Assembly: GCA_963751245.1 (NCBI GenBank) | Contig: CAVVTR010000004.1 | Location: 1 to 64,000, forward strand | DNA: 64,000 nucleotides | Direction: 5' to 3' | Source of the DNA: CAVVTR01 sp963751245 | Lineage (GTDB): Bacteria; Acidobacteriota; Thermoanaerobaculia; Thermoanaerobaculales; Thermoanaerobaculaceae | Part shown: positions 1-9,297 of the stretch, piece by piece | Numbering within the stretch: position 1 is the stretch's first letter | Layout: every line of letters starts with the position of its first letter | Translations under genes and position numbers: made by a program | The notes under the pieces: generated by a model | The model's database searches: none | What the model was told of the DNA's origin: nothing | Seen by the model: the letters and a program-made list of their open reading frames with translations, nothing else

Positions 1-352
1 CGGCGTTGCCGACGACGTTGGGCGTCGCCTTCTTGTAGGTGATCGGGCAGTACTCGTCGATCATGTTGCCGCACAGGACCTGTCCGATCCTCTCCTCGAA
101 GTCCCAGACGTTGGAGGAGTAGGTCAGGGTGAGACCGTAGGAGAGCCCGCCTCCTGCCGGATAGCGAGGCCCGATGGGAATGGTGAGCCCCAAGCTCCCG
201 CTCGAGAGGTCGACGGAGTCGATGTTGTCGAACTGGTAGAGCTTGTCGGGGTGGAAGCCGCGCTCGTGGGGGTCCTCCTGGACCTGGCCGAGGGCGCCCG
301 CGGCGGCGACGACGCTCAGGACGAGGACGGTGAGCCAATGACGTGCACGCAT
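1..352 (-). CDS. RHS/YD-repeat-like secreted protein, N-terminal fragment
   Basis: Only the first 117 codons lie in the window; the gene runs off the left edge. The start is the ATG at 352, preceded by a GGGAG ribosome-binding site. The first ~22 residues form a signal peptide (MRARHW, then a hydrophobic core ending ALGQ). The mature part contains FDNIDSVDLSSGSLGLTIPI followed by a GGGLSYGLTLTYSSNVWD stretch. This resembles the leading segment of large bacterial RHS/YD-repeat surface proteins, where a strand-rich 'SVNLxxGxLxLxIPIG' block precedes the repeats. No YD repeat is visible because the protein is cut, so the family is an inference. It lies 36 bp downstream of the small secreted-protein gene on the same strand and is probably in its operon. 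Wall- or surface-associated polymorphic proteins of this kind usually serve adhesion or inter-bacterial competition, but nothing here decides that. Confidence 0.6.
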   Translation of the reverse strand, partial: MRARHWLTVLVLSVVAAAGALGQVQEDPHERGFHPDKLYQFDNIDSVDLSSGSLGLTIPIGPRYPAGGGLSYGLTLTYSSNVWDFEERIGQVLCGNMIDEYCPITYKKATPNVVGNA

Positions 353-388
353 GATGTGCTCCCTTTCCATGAGTGTCCGGGTCCGCCC

Positions 389-1030
389 TCAGTGGGCCGC
401 GCCGAAGGTGGTGGCGTAGAACTGCATGAGCCGCGGATCGACAACGACGATGACGTCGCCGTCCTCGAGCTGGGCCGGCGCCGCCTCGGCGGTTTCGATG
501 GGTCGCATGGCGGCGAGGTCCGCCTCGATGGACCCGTCCTCCTTGCGGTCGGCATCGGAGGCGCCGCCGTCGCCGACGCTGAGCGCCCAGGCTCCACTGC
601 CCGGCCGGACGAGGAGGATCTCGAGGAAGCCACGGCTGTCCTGGAGGGCCTCGACGGCACCCTTGGGGTTGCGGCGGTAGCTGTTTCCGGGGAGCGCGAC
701 CTCGCGTCGCGGCATGGTGTCGGGGGTCGCGACGGTGAAGGCGCCGGTAGCAAGGTCGACGGCGGTCCAGATGGAGCGAGCCGGGACGGGATCCTTGAGC
801 TCGAGGCGCACGACGCCGTCGGCATCGTCGTCAGCCACGACGACATCGCGGCGGACGACCTGGGTGGTCCAGCGCGGGCGCACCCTGGCGATCTCGAACC
901 AGACGACCGAACCGCCCGGGGTGACGCCCTTCGCGACGAGCGCCGAGGGCTCGAAAGCCACGGTCGGTTGGGCGCTCGTCGAGACCGCTGCGAGCCCCAG
1001 AAGCAGAATGCCTGCAAGTGTCCGCATCAT
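389..1030 (-). CDS. small secreted protein of unknown function
   Basis: 213 residues. The start is the first of two adjacent ATG codons (1030 and 1027), preceded by a strong GGGAGGAGG ribosome-binding site. A clear signal peptide (MMRTLAGILLLGLAAVSTSA, cleavage before QP) directs export. The mature protein is strand-rich with no transmembrane segment. It has a WFEIARVRPRWTTQ stretch, a run of acidic residues around 'VVADDDADG' and no cysteine cluster or recognisable catalytic motif. I do not recognise the family. It is transcribed towards the RHS-like gene with a 36-bp gap, so the two probably form an operon, and an accessory or chaperone role for the large surface protein is possible but unproven. 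Confidence 0.75.
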   Translation of the reverse strand: MMRTLAGILLLGLAAVSTSAQPTVAFEPSALVAKGVTPGGSVVWFEIARVRPRWTTQVVRRDVVVADDDADGVVRLELKDPVPARSIWTAVDLATGAFTVATPDTMPRREVALPGNSYRRNPKGAVEALQDSRGFLEILLVRPGSGAWALSVGDGGASDADRKEDGSIEADLAAMRPIETAEAAPAQLEDGDVIVVVDPRLMQFYATTFGAAH

Positions 1031-1586
1031 GACGTCCTCCTCCCATGCCGTGGGCCAGGATGGAGCCCGTTGGAGGTGAGCAGCGCCGCCAGGAGGCCTT
1101 GGAAGGCGCTACAGCGCGAGTCAGTGGTGAACCTACGGTCGTGGTTAGAGCAACCGCCTAGAGCGGCGCCAAGGGGAGAAAGGAACGGAGGACCAGCCAG
1201 CTGGAGCAGATGCCTCAGGCTCCCTCGTCGCCCCGAGTCTGCTCGTTCGCCCGGCACCTTGTTGCGCTCACGAACAGGCCCAGCTGCTGGGGCTACGACC
1301 GAGCAAACTCCTTCCATACACTTGAGATACTCCCGCCTCATCGGAACAGTCCCTTCTGGAACACGACTGATCATCCGTAGTCTGCCCGACGACAACCCAC
1401 AGGGTACGTGACGTGGAACACGTTGCGTCACATCTTGGTCGACCGGCTACACGGAACGGGAGACTTCTGCCTCGCGTATCATCGGTCTACCACCCTCAGG
1501 GCCAAGCTTCTTGCCAGCGTGAGAGCCGACTGCCTCGCCGAGGCCCCAGAGCGCAGGTTGCGGTTGCCACAGGCCGGACCGGTGGC
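1031..1586. other. gap without a convincing gene
   Basis: No open frame here has the codon character of its neighbours. The stretch is visibly less GC-rich than the flanking genes. It contains a 6-bp inverted repeat at 1408-1431 (GTGACG, 12-nt spacer, CGTCAC) and ends in a plus-strand terminator-like hairpin at 1587-1610. It may hold promoters for the leftward genes and an unannotated rightward transcript. Confidence 0.5.
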
Positions 1587-1622
1587 GAAGGCGGCCTCAC
1601 GGCCGCCTTCCCCCCTTCTTTC
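1587..1622 (+). terminator. rho-independent terminator with no assigned gene upstream
   Basis: A perfect 10-bp stem (GAAGGCGGCC / GGCCGCCTTC, 1587-1596 and 1601-1610) has a TCAC loop and is followed by a pyrimidine tract CCCCCTTCTTTCC. In the opposite direction the flank is not T-rich, so it reads as a plus-strand terminator. No plus-strand gene is apparent upstream. Confidence 0.5.
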
Positions 1623-1680
1623 CAGCGTCCGGAAACCCTCCGCGATGATCTCCCCGCAGCACGGCGGCGCCCCTTCGAAG

Positions 1681-1708
1681 AGAAAGGGCCCGGCGCGAGC
1701 CGGGCCCT
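1681..1708 (-). terminator. terminator of the S41 peptidase gene
   Basis: A perfect 10-bp stem (AGGGCCCGGC / GCCGGGCCCT, 1685-1694 and 1699-1708) with a 4-nt loop lies 22 bp past the stop codon of the leftward S41 peptidase gene. On the minus strand it is followed by TTCTCTTCG. Confidence 0.75.
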
Positions 1709-1730
1709 GCACTGCTCCGATGGGGCCGCG

Positions 1731-4700
1731 TCAGTGGGCGCGGTTCTGGTAAGCGGGGCGCTTGGGCACCACCGGCGGGTTCTTCTCCAGGCTCGACGTG
1801 ATCTCCTGGATTGCCCGGTCGAGCTGCGGGTCGTTGCCGCCGAGCATCTTGGCGGGGTCGTCGACGACCTCGATGTCGGGGTCCACGCCGTGCCCCTCGA
1901 TGACCCACTCCCCCTTGGTGTCGTAGATGCGGAAGGTGGGCACGGTGACCCCGCCGCCGTCGATGAGCGGCGGCGCACCGGAGATGCCGATGAGGCCGCC
2001 CCAGGTGCGGGTGCCGATGAGCGGACCGAGGCCGGCGAGGCGGAAGAAGTACGGGAAGGCGTCGCCCCCCGAGCCGCTCCAGCCGTTGATGAGCATCACG
2101 TAGGGACCGTGGTGGGCGACGGGCGGCCACTGCCAGTCCTTGCCGTCCCTGACGGCCCAGTAGCTCAGCACCGGACGGTCGAGGAGCTCGATGAAGCGGT
2201 CCGGGATCTGCCCGCCGGAGTTGAAGCGCTCGTCGATGATGAGCCCCTCCTTGGTGTACTGGCCCATGAACTGCCGGTAGAGCTCGTTCTGGCCGCCGAG
2301 GCCGGTGTCCTGAACGTAGATGTAGCCGACCCGGCCGTGAGTGGCCGTCTCGACCTTGGCGCGGTTGGCGGCGATCCAGGCCAGGTTGCGCAGGTCCGTT
2401 TCGCTGGCCAGCGTCTTCACCAGAACCTTGCGGGCACCGTCGCTGGTCGGAGCGCCGTTGACGGTGAGCTCCACGGTCTCGTCGGCGAGCCCGGCGAAGG
2501 CGGCGAAGGGCGACTTCGCGGTGTCCACCGGCACGCCGTTGACGGCCAGGAGGTAGTCCCCGGCCTTGACGCCGACGCCGGGCTCGGCCAGGGGCGAGCG
2601 GGCGTCCTTGACCCACGGAGCGCCGTTGACGATGTGCGTGATCCGGTAGGCGCCGTTCTCCAGGGCGAAGTCGGCCCCCAGCAGGCCGACGGGGCGGCGC
2701 TCGGGGTGCTCGATGTCGCCCCCGCCGCGGTAGGTGTGCGACGAGTTGAGCTCGCCGATGAGCTCGCCGAGAACCCAGTTGACGTCGTCCCTCGTGGCGC
2801 ACTGCTCGAGGAGCTTGCCGTAGCGGACCCGCATCGCGTTCCAGTCCACGCCCTGCATGTTGGGGTCGTAGAAGAAGTCGCGCTCGAAGCGCCAGGCGTC
2901 GGTGAAGATCTGCCTCCACTCCGCCCGCGGGTCCACGGTCATCACGAGACCGGCCGTGGAGACGGTCTTGTCCAGCTTCTGCTCGGGTGCCGGCTCGACG
3001 ATGGCGAACACCTTCTTCACCATCACCAGGATCTTCTTGCCGTCGGCCGAGAGGGTGTAGGCGTCCACGTCGGCGAGGACGGTCTTCTCCTCACGCTTGT
3101 CGAAGTCGTAGTAGACCAGCGGGCTCTTCTCGTCCGCGGAACCGGTCCGCGGCAGCCGCCGGTAGAGCAGCTTCCCCTTCACGGCCGCGAGATCCGCGTA
3201 GTTCCCGGCATCCGGGGGAAGCACCACGGCACGGGCCTCGAAGCCGTCGAGGTCGATCTTCACGGGCTCGGGAGCCTTGGTCTTGTCCTTCTCCTCCCCG
3301 CCCTTCGCGGCCGCCTTATCCTTGCCGGCCTTGGCGGGCTTCTTGGCCTTCGCCGCGGGCTCGTCGCCGGCGGCACCCTTGTCCTCCCCCTCGACGTCGT
3401 TGCGCGGCGCCAGGGGGGACGCCACGTCCTTGCGCAGCGGCACGGCGACGAGGTTCGACACGTTGGCGTAGATCCAGCTGTTGTCCAGGGCCGCATAGCT
3501 GGGGTCGTAGGTGCGGCTGGCGAGGAAGTAGAGGTATTTGCCCTCGGGATCGAACACGGGGTCCGAGGCCTCGGCGAACCCCGCCGTGAGAGTGTGGAGC
3601 CTGCCGTCCGCCGTGTCGTAGAGGAACACCGCCGAGACCTTGTTGTCCTGGTCGCGGCTGTACACGAGGTAGCGGCTGTCAGGCGACCACCGCGCCGTGA
3701 ACGCCGCCAGCCCCCCCTGGAAGAGGTCGATGCCGTGGTCGATGGCCTTCACGGCGCCGGTGGCCACTTCGCAGACGTTGATCGTCATGGTCTGGTCGAT
3801 GAACGCCACCCGCTTCGAGTCCGGGGACCAGAAGATGCTGTACCGGAAGCCGGGGCCGAGGTGGGTGACCGTGCGCTCCTCCCCGGTGCCGTCGGCGCGC
3901 CGCAGCGTGAGCTCGTACTCGCCGCTGCGGTCGCTGAAGTAGGCGATCCAGGTGCCGTCCGGCGACCACGCAGGCGAGCGCTCGGCGATGCCCGATGTGC
4001 GGGTGAGGTCGTAGGTCGGTCCGTGCTCCGCCGGGACGCTGAACAGGTCGCCCCGGGCCTGGAACACGACCCGCTTGCCCGACGGGGACAGGGTGCCGTC
4101 CTGGATCTCCTTGGAGACCTTCTCCGCCTGCGGCCGCAGCGTGGACTCGTCGGTGACCACCTTGACCGGCACCTCGTGGAGCTTCTCCGTGGTGAGGTCG
4201 AGGCGGTAGAGAAGGCCACCGGCCTGGAGGACGATGTCCTCGGGGCCGATGGACGGGAACTGGACGTCGTGGTCGGTGAAGGCGGTGACCTGCCGCATGG
4301 CCGACGTCGCGAGGTCCATCGCCCAGATGTTGCCGCGCTTTGCCGGTCCCCGGTCGGACAGGAAGTACAACGTGCCGCCGTGGAGCATGGGCTGCGTGTA
4401 GTTGGGACCGTCGCCGCCCACCTCCTTCGAGGTGTTCTTGGCGAGGTCGTAGAGCCAGATGCGGCTCGCCATGCCGCCCCGGTAGCGCTTCCAGGTGCGG
4501 AAGTCGCGCCCTTCCGGCACGAACGCCAGCAGCGTGCCGTCCGCGGACAGGGACGCGAACTCGCCGTAGGGCACGGGGAGCTTCACCGGCAGCCCGCCGG
4601 CGGCGGGCACCCGGTAGAGCTGGGAGAACCGGGTGCGGTAGCTCTCCCGCCCCGACGCGAAGAGCAGGTCGGTGCCGTTCGCGTACCACTGGAGCATCCG

Positions 4701-5030
4701 GTCCGGCATGGGGTGGTAGGTGACCCGCTCCGGCATCCCGCCCATGGTGGGGAGGATGTAGATGTCCTCGTTGCCGTCGTAGTCCCCGGTGAAGGCGATG
4801 CGGCTGCCGTCGGGCGAGAAGCGAGGGAAGCTCTCCTCCCCCGCGGGCGTGGTCAGCCGCATGGCGGTCCCGCCGGTCTTCGGCACCACCCAGATGTCAC
4901 CGGCGTAGACGAACGCGATGTCGGTCCTCGAGACCGCCGGCATGCGGAGCAGCCGCGCGTCCACCTGCGCCCACACCGTGGCGGCGAGGAGAAACGGCAG
5001 CAGGACGATCATTCCCTTGGCGGTGCGCAT
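1731..5030 (-). CDS. tricorn-type S41 family serine peptidase
   Basis: 1099 residues, exported. The start is the ATG at 5030, with AAAGGAGAGG just upstream; it gives a signal peptide (MRTAKGMIVLLPFLLAATVWAQ). An upstream in-frame codon at 5087 would add an Arg-rich 19-residue leader and is less likely. Residues ~30-640 carry WD40/TolB-like beta-propeller repeats (FSPDGSRIAFTGDYDGNEDI and similar). A Lys/Ala-rich linker follows, then the tricorn core: an NSSHTY motif matching the Ser-His pair of tricorn, a PDZ domain (EPGVGVKAGDYLLAVNG), and the nucleophile region NGWSGSGGDAFPYFF with the catalytic serine near residue 987. Tricorn degrades oligopeptides in archaea. Exported bacterial relatives of this length presumably cleave peptides in the periplasm. 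A terminator follows the stop codon, and the gene is divergent from the aldo/keto reductase. Confidence 0.9.
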   Translation of the reverse strand: MRTAKGMIVLLPFLLAATVWAQVDARLLRMPAVSRTDIAFVYAGDIWVVPKTGGTAMRLTTPAGEESFPRFSPDGSRIAFTGDYDGNEDIYILPTMGGMPERVTYHPMPDRMLQWYANGTDLLFASGRESYRTRFSQLYRVPAAGGLPVKLPVPYGEFASLSADGTLLAFVPEGRDFRTWKRYRGGMASRIWLYDLAKNTSKEVGGDGPNYTQPMLHGGTLYFLSDRGPAKRGNIWAMDLATSAMRQVTAFTDHDVQFPSIGPEDIVLQAGGLLYRLDLTTEKLHEVPVKVVTDESTLRPQAEKVSKEIQDGTLSPSGKRVVFQARGDLFSVPAEHGPTYDLTRTSGIAERSPAWSPDGTWIAYFSDRSGEYELTLRRADGTGEERTVTHLGPGFRYSIFWSPDSKRVAFIDQTMTINVCEVATGAVKAIDHGIDLFQGGLAAFTARWSPDSRYLVYSRDQDNKVSAVFLYDTADGRLHTLTAGFAEASDPVFDPEGKYLYFLASRTYDPSYAALDNSWIYANVSNLVAVPLRKDVASPLAPRNDVEGEDKGAAGDEPAAKAKKPAKAGKDKAAAKGGEEKDKTKAPEPVKIDLDGFEARAVVLPPDAGNYADLAAVKGKLLYRRLPRTGSADEKSPLVYYDFDKREEKTVLADVDAYTLSADGKKILVMVKKVFAIVEPAPEQKLDKTVSTAGLVMTVDPRAEWRQIFTDAWRFERDFFYDPNMQGVDWNAMRVRYGKLLEQCATRDDVNWVLGELIGELNSSHTYRGGGDIEHPERRPVGLLGADFALENGAYRITHIVNGAPWVKDARSPLAEPGVGVKAGDYLLAVNGVPVDTAKSPFAAFAGLADETVELTVNGAPTSDGARKVLVKTLASETDLRNLAWIAANRAKVETATHGRVGYIYVQDTGLGGQNELYRQFMGQYTKEGLIIDERFNSGGQIPDRFIELLDRPVLSYWAVRDGKDWQWPPVAHHGPYVMLINGWSGSGGDAFPYFFRLAGLGPLIGTRTWGGLIGISGAPPLIDGGGVTVPTFRIYDTKGEWVIEGHGVDPDIEVVDDPAKMLGGNDPQLDRAIQEITSSLEKNPPVVPKRPAYQNRAH

Positions 5031-5275
5031 GCATCCTCTCCTTTCGTTCGGACGCGGCCTCCGGTCAGCCGGGGCGCGGCCCCTCAACCTGTTCGGTCCC
5101 CGGAGGCGGCAGCGTCCGGTAGCGGCGGCGCCGCCGGGTCGGCCGTCAGCCGCCTGGCGGCGGCACCTGCACGGAGGATCTTGACAGAGACTCTACCGCG
5201 TCTCGCCGCCCCGGGTCCAGGGGCGCCGGAGCGCCTCCCGGGTTAGACTTGGAGAATGTCCTGAGGAGGTGGTGC

Positions 5276-6328
5276 GTGGCCGATCGCAACGACAGACCCA
5301 ACGCCCTGGAGCGCCGGGATCTCCTGAAGCTGGGGACAGCCGCCACCGTGGGCTTCCTGGCCCGCGGCGCCGCCGCGGACCCGCGGCCGATGCCCGGCCT
5401 GCCGGCCAACCCGGTGACGCCCGGCGCCATGCCCACCCGCAACCTGGGCCGCACCGGCTACCGGACCGGAATCTTCAGCCTGGGCGGCCAGGCCGCCATC
5501 GAGAAGCCGGACAACGCCGCCGTCGCAGTGCCCCTCATCGAACGGGCCCTCGACCTCGGGGTCAACTACATCGACACCTCGGCCCGCTACGGCGGACCCG
5601 ACCGGTGGAGCGAGCGCTACGTCGGCGAGGTCATGAAGCGCCGCCGCTCCGAGGCTTTCCTCGCCACCAAGACCCACGACCGCACCCGGGACGGGTCCCT
5701 CAAGCTCCTCCGCCGGTCGTTCGAGCTGCTGCAGACGGACCACGTGGACCTGTGGCAGCTCCACGCGGTCTCCCGCATGGACGAGGTGGAGCAGATCTTC
5801 GCGCCCGGCGGCGCCATCGAGGCGCTGGAGAAGGCCCGCGACGAGGGCCTCGTGCGCTTCGTCGGCATCACCGGCCACGCCGATCCAGACGTGCTGGCCG
5901 AGGCCATCCGGCGCTTCCCCTTCGACACCGTGCTCCTGGCCGTCAACGCCGCCGACCCCCACCACCTCCCCTTCCGGCGCACCCTGCTGCCGCTGGCGGT
6001 GGAGAAGGAGATGGGGATCATCGGGATGAAGATCCCGGCGCGCGGGCGGATCCTCTCGTCGTGGACGCCGCCCCCCGCTGCCGAGCAGCGCACCTCCCAG
6101 CGGGCGACCCGGCCGGGGACGCTGACCATGGCGGAGGCCATGCGGTATGTCCTCTCCCTGCCCGTCAGCACGGTCATCGTGGGGTGCGACTCGGTGGCGC
6201 AGCTCGAGGAGAACGTCCGCATCGCGCGCTCGTTCACCCCCCTGAGCGACGCCCAGCTGGCCGCCCTCGAGAGCCGCGCCGAGCCGGTTCACCGCCAGGC
6301 GCTGTTCTTCCGGCGCTGGGACGCCTGA
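5276..6328 (+). CDS. aldo/keto reductase with twin-arginine signal
   Basis: 350 residues. The GTG at 5276 is chosen as start because GAGGAGG lies 6 nt upstream; a TTG at 5249 lacks such a site. The N-terminus has a twin-arginine motif (ERRDLLKLG, Arg13-Arg14) followed by a hydrophobic stretch and RGAAA, so the folded, cofactor-loaded enzyme is probably exported through Tat. The aldo/keto reductase barrel follows. The expected tetrad is visible: Asp and Tyr in NYIDTSARYGG, Lys in FLATKTH, His in DLWQLHAV. The C-terminal cofactor loop (STVIVGCDSVAQLEENV) is also present. The family reduces carbonyls using NAD(P)H; periplasmic members are often annotated as Tat-exported oxidoreductases of unknown substrate. 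A candidate -10 (TAGACT) lies at 5244-5249. The gene converges on the M28 peptidase gene across a shared hairpin. Confidence 0.88.
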   Translation: MADRNDRPNALERRDLLKLGTAATVGFLARGAAADPRPMPGLPANPVTPGAMPTRNLGRTGYRTGIFSLGGQAAIEKPDNAAVAVPLIERALDLGVNYIDTSARYGGPDRWSERYVGEVMKRRRSEAFLATKTHDRTRDGSLKLLRRSFELLQTDHVDLWQLHAVSRMDEVEQIFAPGGAIEALEKARDEGLVRFVGITGHADPDVLAEAIRRFPFDTVLLAVNAADPHHLPFRRTLLPLAVEKEMGIIGMKIPARGRILSSWTPPPAAEQRTSQRATRPGTLTMAEAMRYVLSLPVSTVIVGCDSVAQLEENVRIARSFTPLSDAQLAALESRAEPVHRQALFFRRWDA

Positions 6329-6342
6329 CAGGCACGGACACC

Positions 6343-6370
6343 AACGGGGCGGCCCGCGGGCCGCCCCGTT
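6343..6370. terminator. bidirectional terminator hairpin between convergent genes
   Basis: A perfect 12-bp stem (AACGGGGCGGCC / GGCCGCCCCGTT) with a CGCG loop lies 14 bp after the aldo/keto reductase stop and 24 bp after the M28 peptidase stop. It lacks a clear T-run on either side. Confidence 0.65.
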
Positions 6371-6394
6371 CCCTGCCGCTCGTCCCGGCCGTGC

Positions 6395-8067
6395 TCAGTG
6401 GCCGGCCGGCCTCGACCCCACCGGCCGCAGGTGGGCGAACTCGTCGCCCGGGAGCCACTGGGGCGTCCGGTCGGCCTGCGTCACCATCCAGCCCACGAGG
6501 AAGCCCAGCTGCGTGTCCTCGACCATGCCGTCGTAGTTCCAGGTGCCGTCGAGCTCGTCCGACGGCCGGTGGTAATGGGCGGCCGTCCAGGCCTCCGAGG
6601 TCTTCCGGCCCCACCCCTCCGGGCGTCCCACGTAGTCCACGCCGGAGCCGAAGTACAGGCAGGGGACGCCGATCTTGGCGAAGGAGAACTGGTCGGAGCG
6701 GTAGAACGAGCCCTGCTCCGGGAACGCCTCGTCGGTGACCACCCGGTCCTGCAGGGCCGCGGCCTGCCGCAGCACGCCGTCCAGCGTCGACTTGCCCATG
6801 CCCACCTGGGCCACGTCCTTCGTCCGGCCGAAGATGTTGCCGGCGTCGAAGTTGATGTCGGCCACGATATCGTCCGCCGGCACCGGCGGGTGGGAGGCGA
6901 AGTAGGCGGAGCCCAGCAGGCCCGACTCCTCGCCCGTGACGAACACGAAGAGCACCGAGCGCCGCGGTCGGGCCGGGAGCGCTTCGAACGCCCGCGCGAT
7001 GGCGAGCACCTCCGCCACGCCGGAGGCGTTGTCGCGGGCGCCGTTGAAGATCGCGTCGCCGGTCTCGTCGGGACGGCCCACGCCCAGGTGATCGTGGTGG
7101 GCGGAGTAGACGACGAACTGGCTCTTGAGCCGGGGATCGGAGCCGCGGATCATGCCGCAGACGTTGCCGGTGCGGGCGCGGCTCACGGTCGAGGTCAGGT
7201 GCAGCGAGGTCGAGATGCCCAGGGGCACCGGCTTGAAGTCGCGGCTGCGGGCGGCCTTCTCGAGGGCCGCGAGGTCCTTGCCGGCCGCGGCCACCAGCCG
7301 GGCGGCCGCGTCGTGGGTGGCCCAGGCGGACACCTGGATGCGCGGCTCACCGCCGGCGGGCAGCTCGAACTGCTCCTTGCTCCACGAGTTCTGCACGACG
7401 CGCCAGGGGTATCCGGCGGAGGGGTCGGTGTGGATGATGATCGCGCCGGCGGCGCCCAGGCGGGCGGCCTCCTCGTACTTGTACGTCCAGCGCCCGTAGT
7501 AGAGGCGCCGCGGCCCCTCGAACAGGGCGGGGTCCCAGTCGGGGTCGTTGTTGAGCATGAGCAGGACCTTGCCTTTGAGGTCGGCCCCCTTGATGTCGTC
7601 CCAGTGATACTCGGGGGCGACGATCCCGTACCCCACGAACACCACCTCGGCGCCGTCGAACCCGGCCTCGGGCTCTGTACGCCGCTGGTGGCGATGTAGT
7701 CGTTCCAGTACTGCATGGTCACGGCCTTGCCGCCGGCGTCGAAGCTCCAGGTCTCCGGAGCCTTCGAGGTGATGCCGACGATGTCGAACTCCTGCTCCCA
7801 GCGGCCGCCCGCGAAGCCCGGCTCGAGGCCCAGAAGCTCCATGGTGCTGGCGAGGTAGCGCCGGGCGAGGACGTCGCCGATGTGGGAGGGAGCGCGCCCC
7901 TCGAGGAGGTCGTCGGCGAGGAAGCGGACCGGCGCCTCGAGGGCGGCCGGCGTGACGACGGCCTCGGCCTTCTTCACCGCCTCGGGGAGCGGGGCGGCCG
8001 ACTGGGCACCGGCTGAGGATGCGAGCAGGAGAACGCAGAATGCGGTTGACGCTCCACGGACGTTCAT
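6395..8067 (-). CDS. M28 family zinc aminopeptidase, interrupted by one frameshift
   Basis: The start is the ATG at 8067 with AAGGAGG 9 nt upstream, giving a signal peptide (MNVRGASTAFCVLLLASSAGAQ). The amino-terminal part is in one frame down to about 7690 (ending around DYIATSGVQ). The rest, from about 7680 (AGFDGAEVVFVGYG), is in another frame, as if one base were missing within the GC-rich stretch 7660-7690. The continuous product would be about 557 residues. The carboxyl part holds a PA-like insert and the full M28 di-zinc set: His in YSAHHDHLG, Asp in NGARDNASG, the Glu pair in TGEESGLLGS, Asp in DINFDAGN and His in HYHRPSDE. Members are secreted aminopeptidases. All metal ligands are retained, so the shift may be a sequencing error rather than true decay; reading as one gene is my inference. 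Confidence 0.8.
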
Positions 8068-8193
8068 CTCGAGAGGCCTCCTTCGTGTCGTGGGCCGCGG
8101 CACAGGCCGCGGCGCTGACGCTCGCGTGATCATCTCAGATCGCCGCGGTGAAGCCAAGGCGTGCGCGACGGCCCACGGTCGGAGACGTCCGCG

Positions 8194-9168
8194 TCAGGGG
8201 AGCAGCAGCGTGGAACCCACGGTGCGGCGGCCTTCCAGGGCGCGGTGGGCCTCGGCGGCCGCGACCAGGGGGAAGGTCTGCCCGATCTCCATCTTCACGG
8301 CACCGGACAGCATCACGTCGAACAGGTCCCGCGCCGTGGCCAGCAGGTCCTCCCGCGTGGCGGTGTACGCCATCAGGCTGGGCCGGGTCAGGAACAGCGA
8401 CCCCTTGGCGGCGAGGAGCGTCGGTGCGAAGGGCTCCACGGGCCCGGACGCGTTGCCGAAGGAGACCATGAGCCCGAGCGGCTGCAGGCAGTCCAGCGAG
8501 CCCTCCCAGGTGCTCCGCCCCACCGAGTCGTAGACCACCGGGACGCCGGCCCCCCCGGTGAGCTCGCGCACCCGCGCCACGAAGTCCTCGCGCGTGTACA
8601 CCACCGGGTGGTCGCAGCCGTGCGACGCCGCCAGCGCCGCCTTCTCGTCGCTGCCGACGGTGCCGATCACGGTGGCGCCCAGGTGCTTGGCCCACTGGCA
8701 CAGGATCAGCCCGACGCCGCCCGCGGCGGCGTGCACGAGGATGGTCTCGCCCGCAGCCACCCGGTGCGTGCGGCGCAGCAGGTACTGTGCCGTCATACCC
8801 TTGAGCATGGCCGCCGCCGCCGCCTCGTTCCCGATCCCCTCGGGCAGGGGGACGAGGACGCGGGCCGGCATGACCCTCGCCTCGGAGTACGCGCCCAGCG
8901 GGCCTCCCGCGTAGGCCACGCGGTCCCCGGGCCGCACCTCCGCGACGCCGGGGCCCACGGCCTCGACGACGCCCGCCGCCTCGATCCCGAGGCCCGAGGG
9001 CAAGCTCACCTTGTACAGCCCGGAGCGGTGGTAGGTGTCGATGTAGTTGAGGCCCACCGCGGTGTGGCGGACCCGCGCCTCGCCGGGTCCCGGCGACGGC
9101 GGCTCGGACTCCTCCACGCGCAGCACCTCGGGACCGCCGATGGAGTGGATGCGAATGGTCTTCACCAT
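8194..9168 (-). CDS. NADPH:quinone oxidoreductase, zinc-independent MDR family
   Basis: 324 residues, the usual length for QorA-type enzymes (about 325). The start is the ATG at 9168 with GGGGAGGA 5 nt upstream; an earlier in-frame codon at 9192 lacks this spacing. The GroES-like domain carries NYIDTYHRSGLY, characteristic of quinone oxidoreductases. The Rossmann domain carries AAAGGVGLILCQWAKHLGA and VIGTVGSDEKAALA for NADPH. The structural-zinc cysteines of alcohol dehydrogenases are absent. It catalyses NADPH-dependent reduction of quinones or alpha,beta-unsaturated carbonyls in the cytoplasm. The next gene on the same strand, the M28 peptidase, is 126 bp away, so co-transcription is uncertain. 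It is divergent from the antiporter. Confidence 0.88.
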   Translation of the reverse strand: MVKTIRIHSIGGPEVLRVEESEPPSPGPGEARVRHTAVGLNYIDTYHRSGLYKVSLPSGLGIEAAGVVEAVGPGVAEVRPGDRVAYAGGPLGAYSEARVMPARVLVPLPEGIGNEAAAAAMLKGMTAQYLLRRTHRVAAGETILVHAAAGGVGLILCQWAKHLGATVIGTVGSDEKAALAASHGCDHPVVYTREDFVARVRELTGGAGVPVVYDSVGRSTWEGSLDCLQPLGLMVSFGNASGPVEPFAPTLLAAKGSLFLTRPSLMAYTATREDLLATARDLFDVMLSGAVKMEIGQTFPLVAAAEAHRALEGRRTVGSTLLLP

Positions 9169-9297
9169 GGTGTCCTCCCCGGCGCCCCACACCGGCGGCG
9201 TCGTTCGTGCGACACGGTATCATGTTCTCCTCCCGGGGTGCCGCCGGTCCACGACGGGCCGAGGTGTCCCCGGCGGGAAGCCAGGCCGGGAGGTGAG

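Noticed and set aside
5181..5186. Perfect TTGACA upstream of the aldo/keto reductase gene
   Set aside because: No -10-like hexamer lies 16-18 nt downstream; the TAGACT at 5244 is too far to pair with it.
1413..5246. Very long plus-strand open frame opposite the S41 peptidase gene
   Set aside because: It is the antisense shadow typical of ~70 percent GC DNA: Val/Gly/Arg/Asp-rich, no family motif, no ribosome-binding site, and it fully overlaps a well-supported gene.
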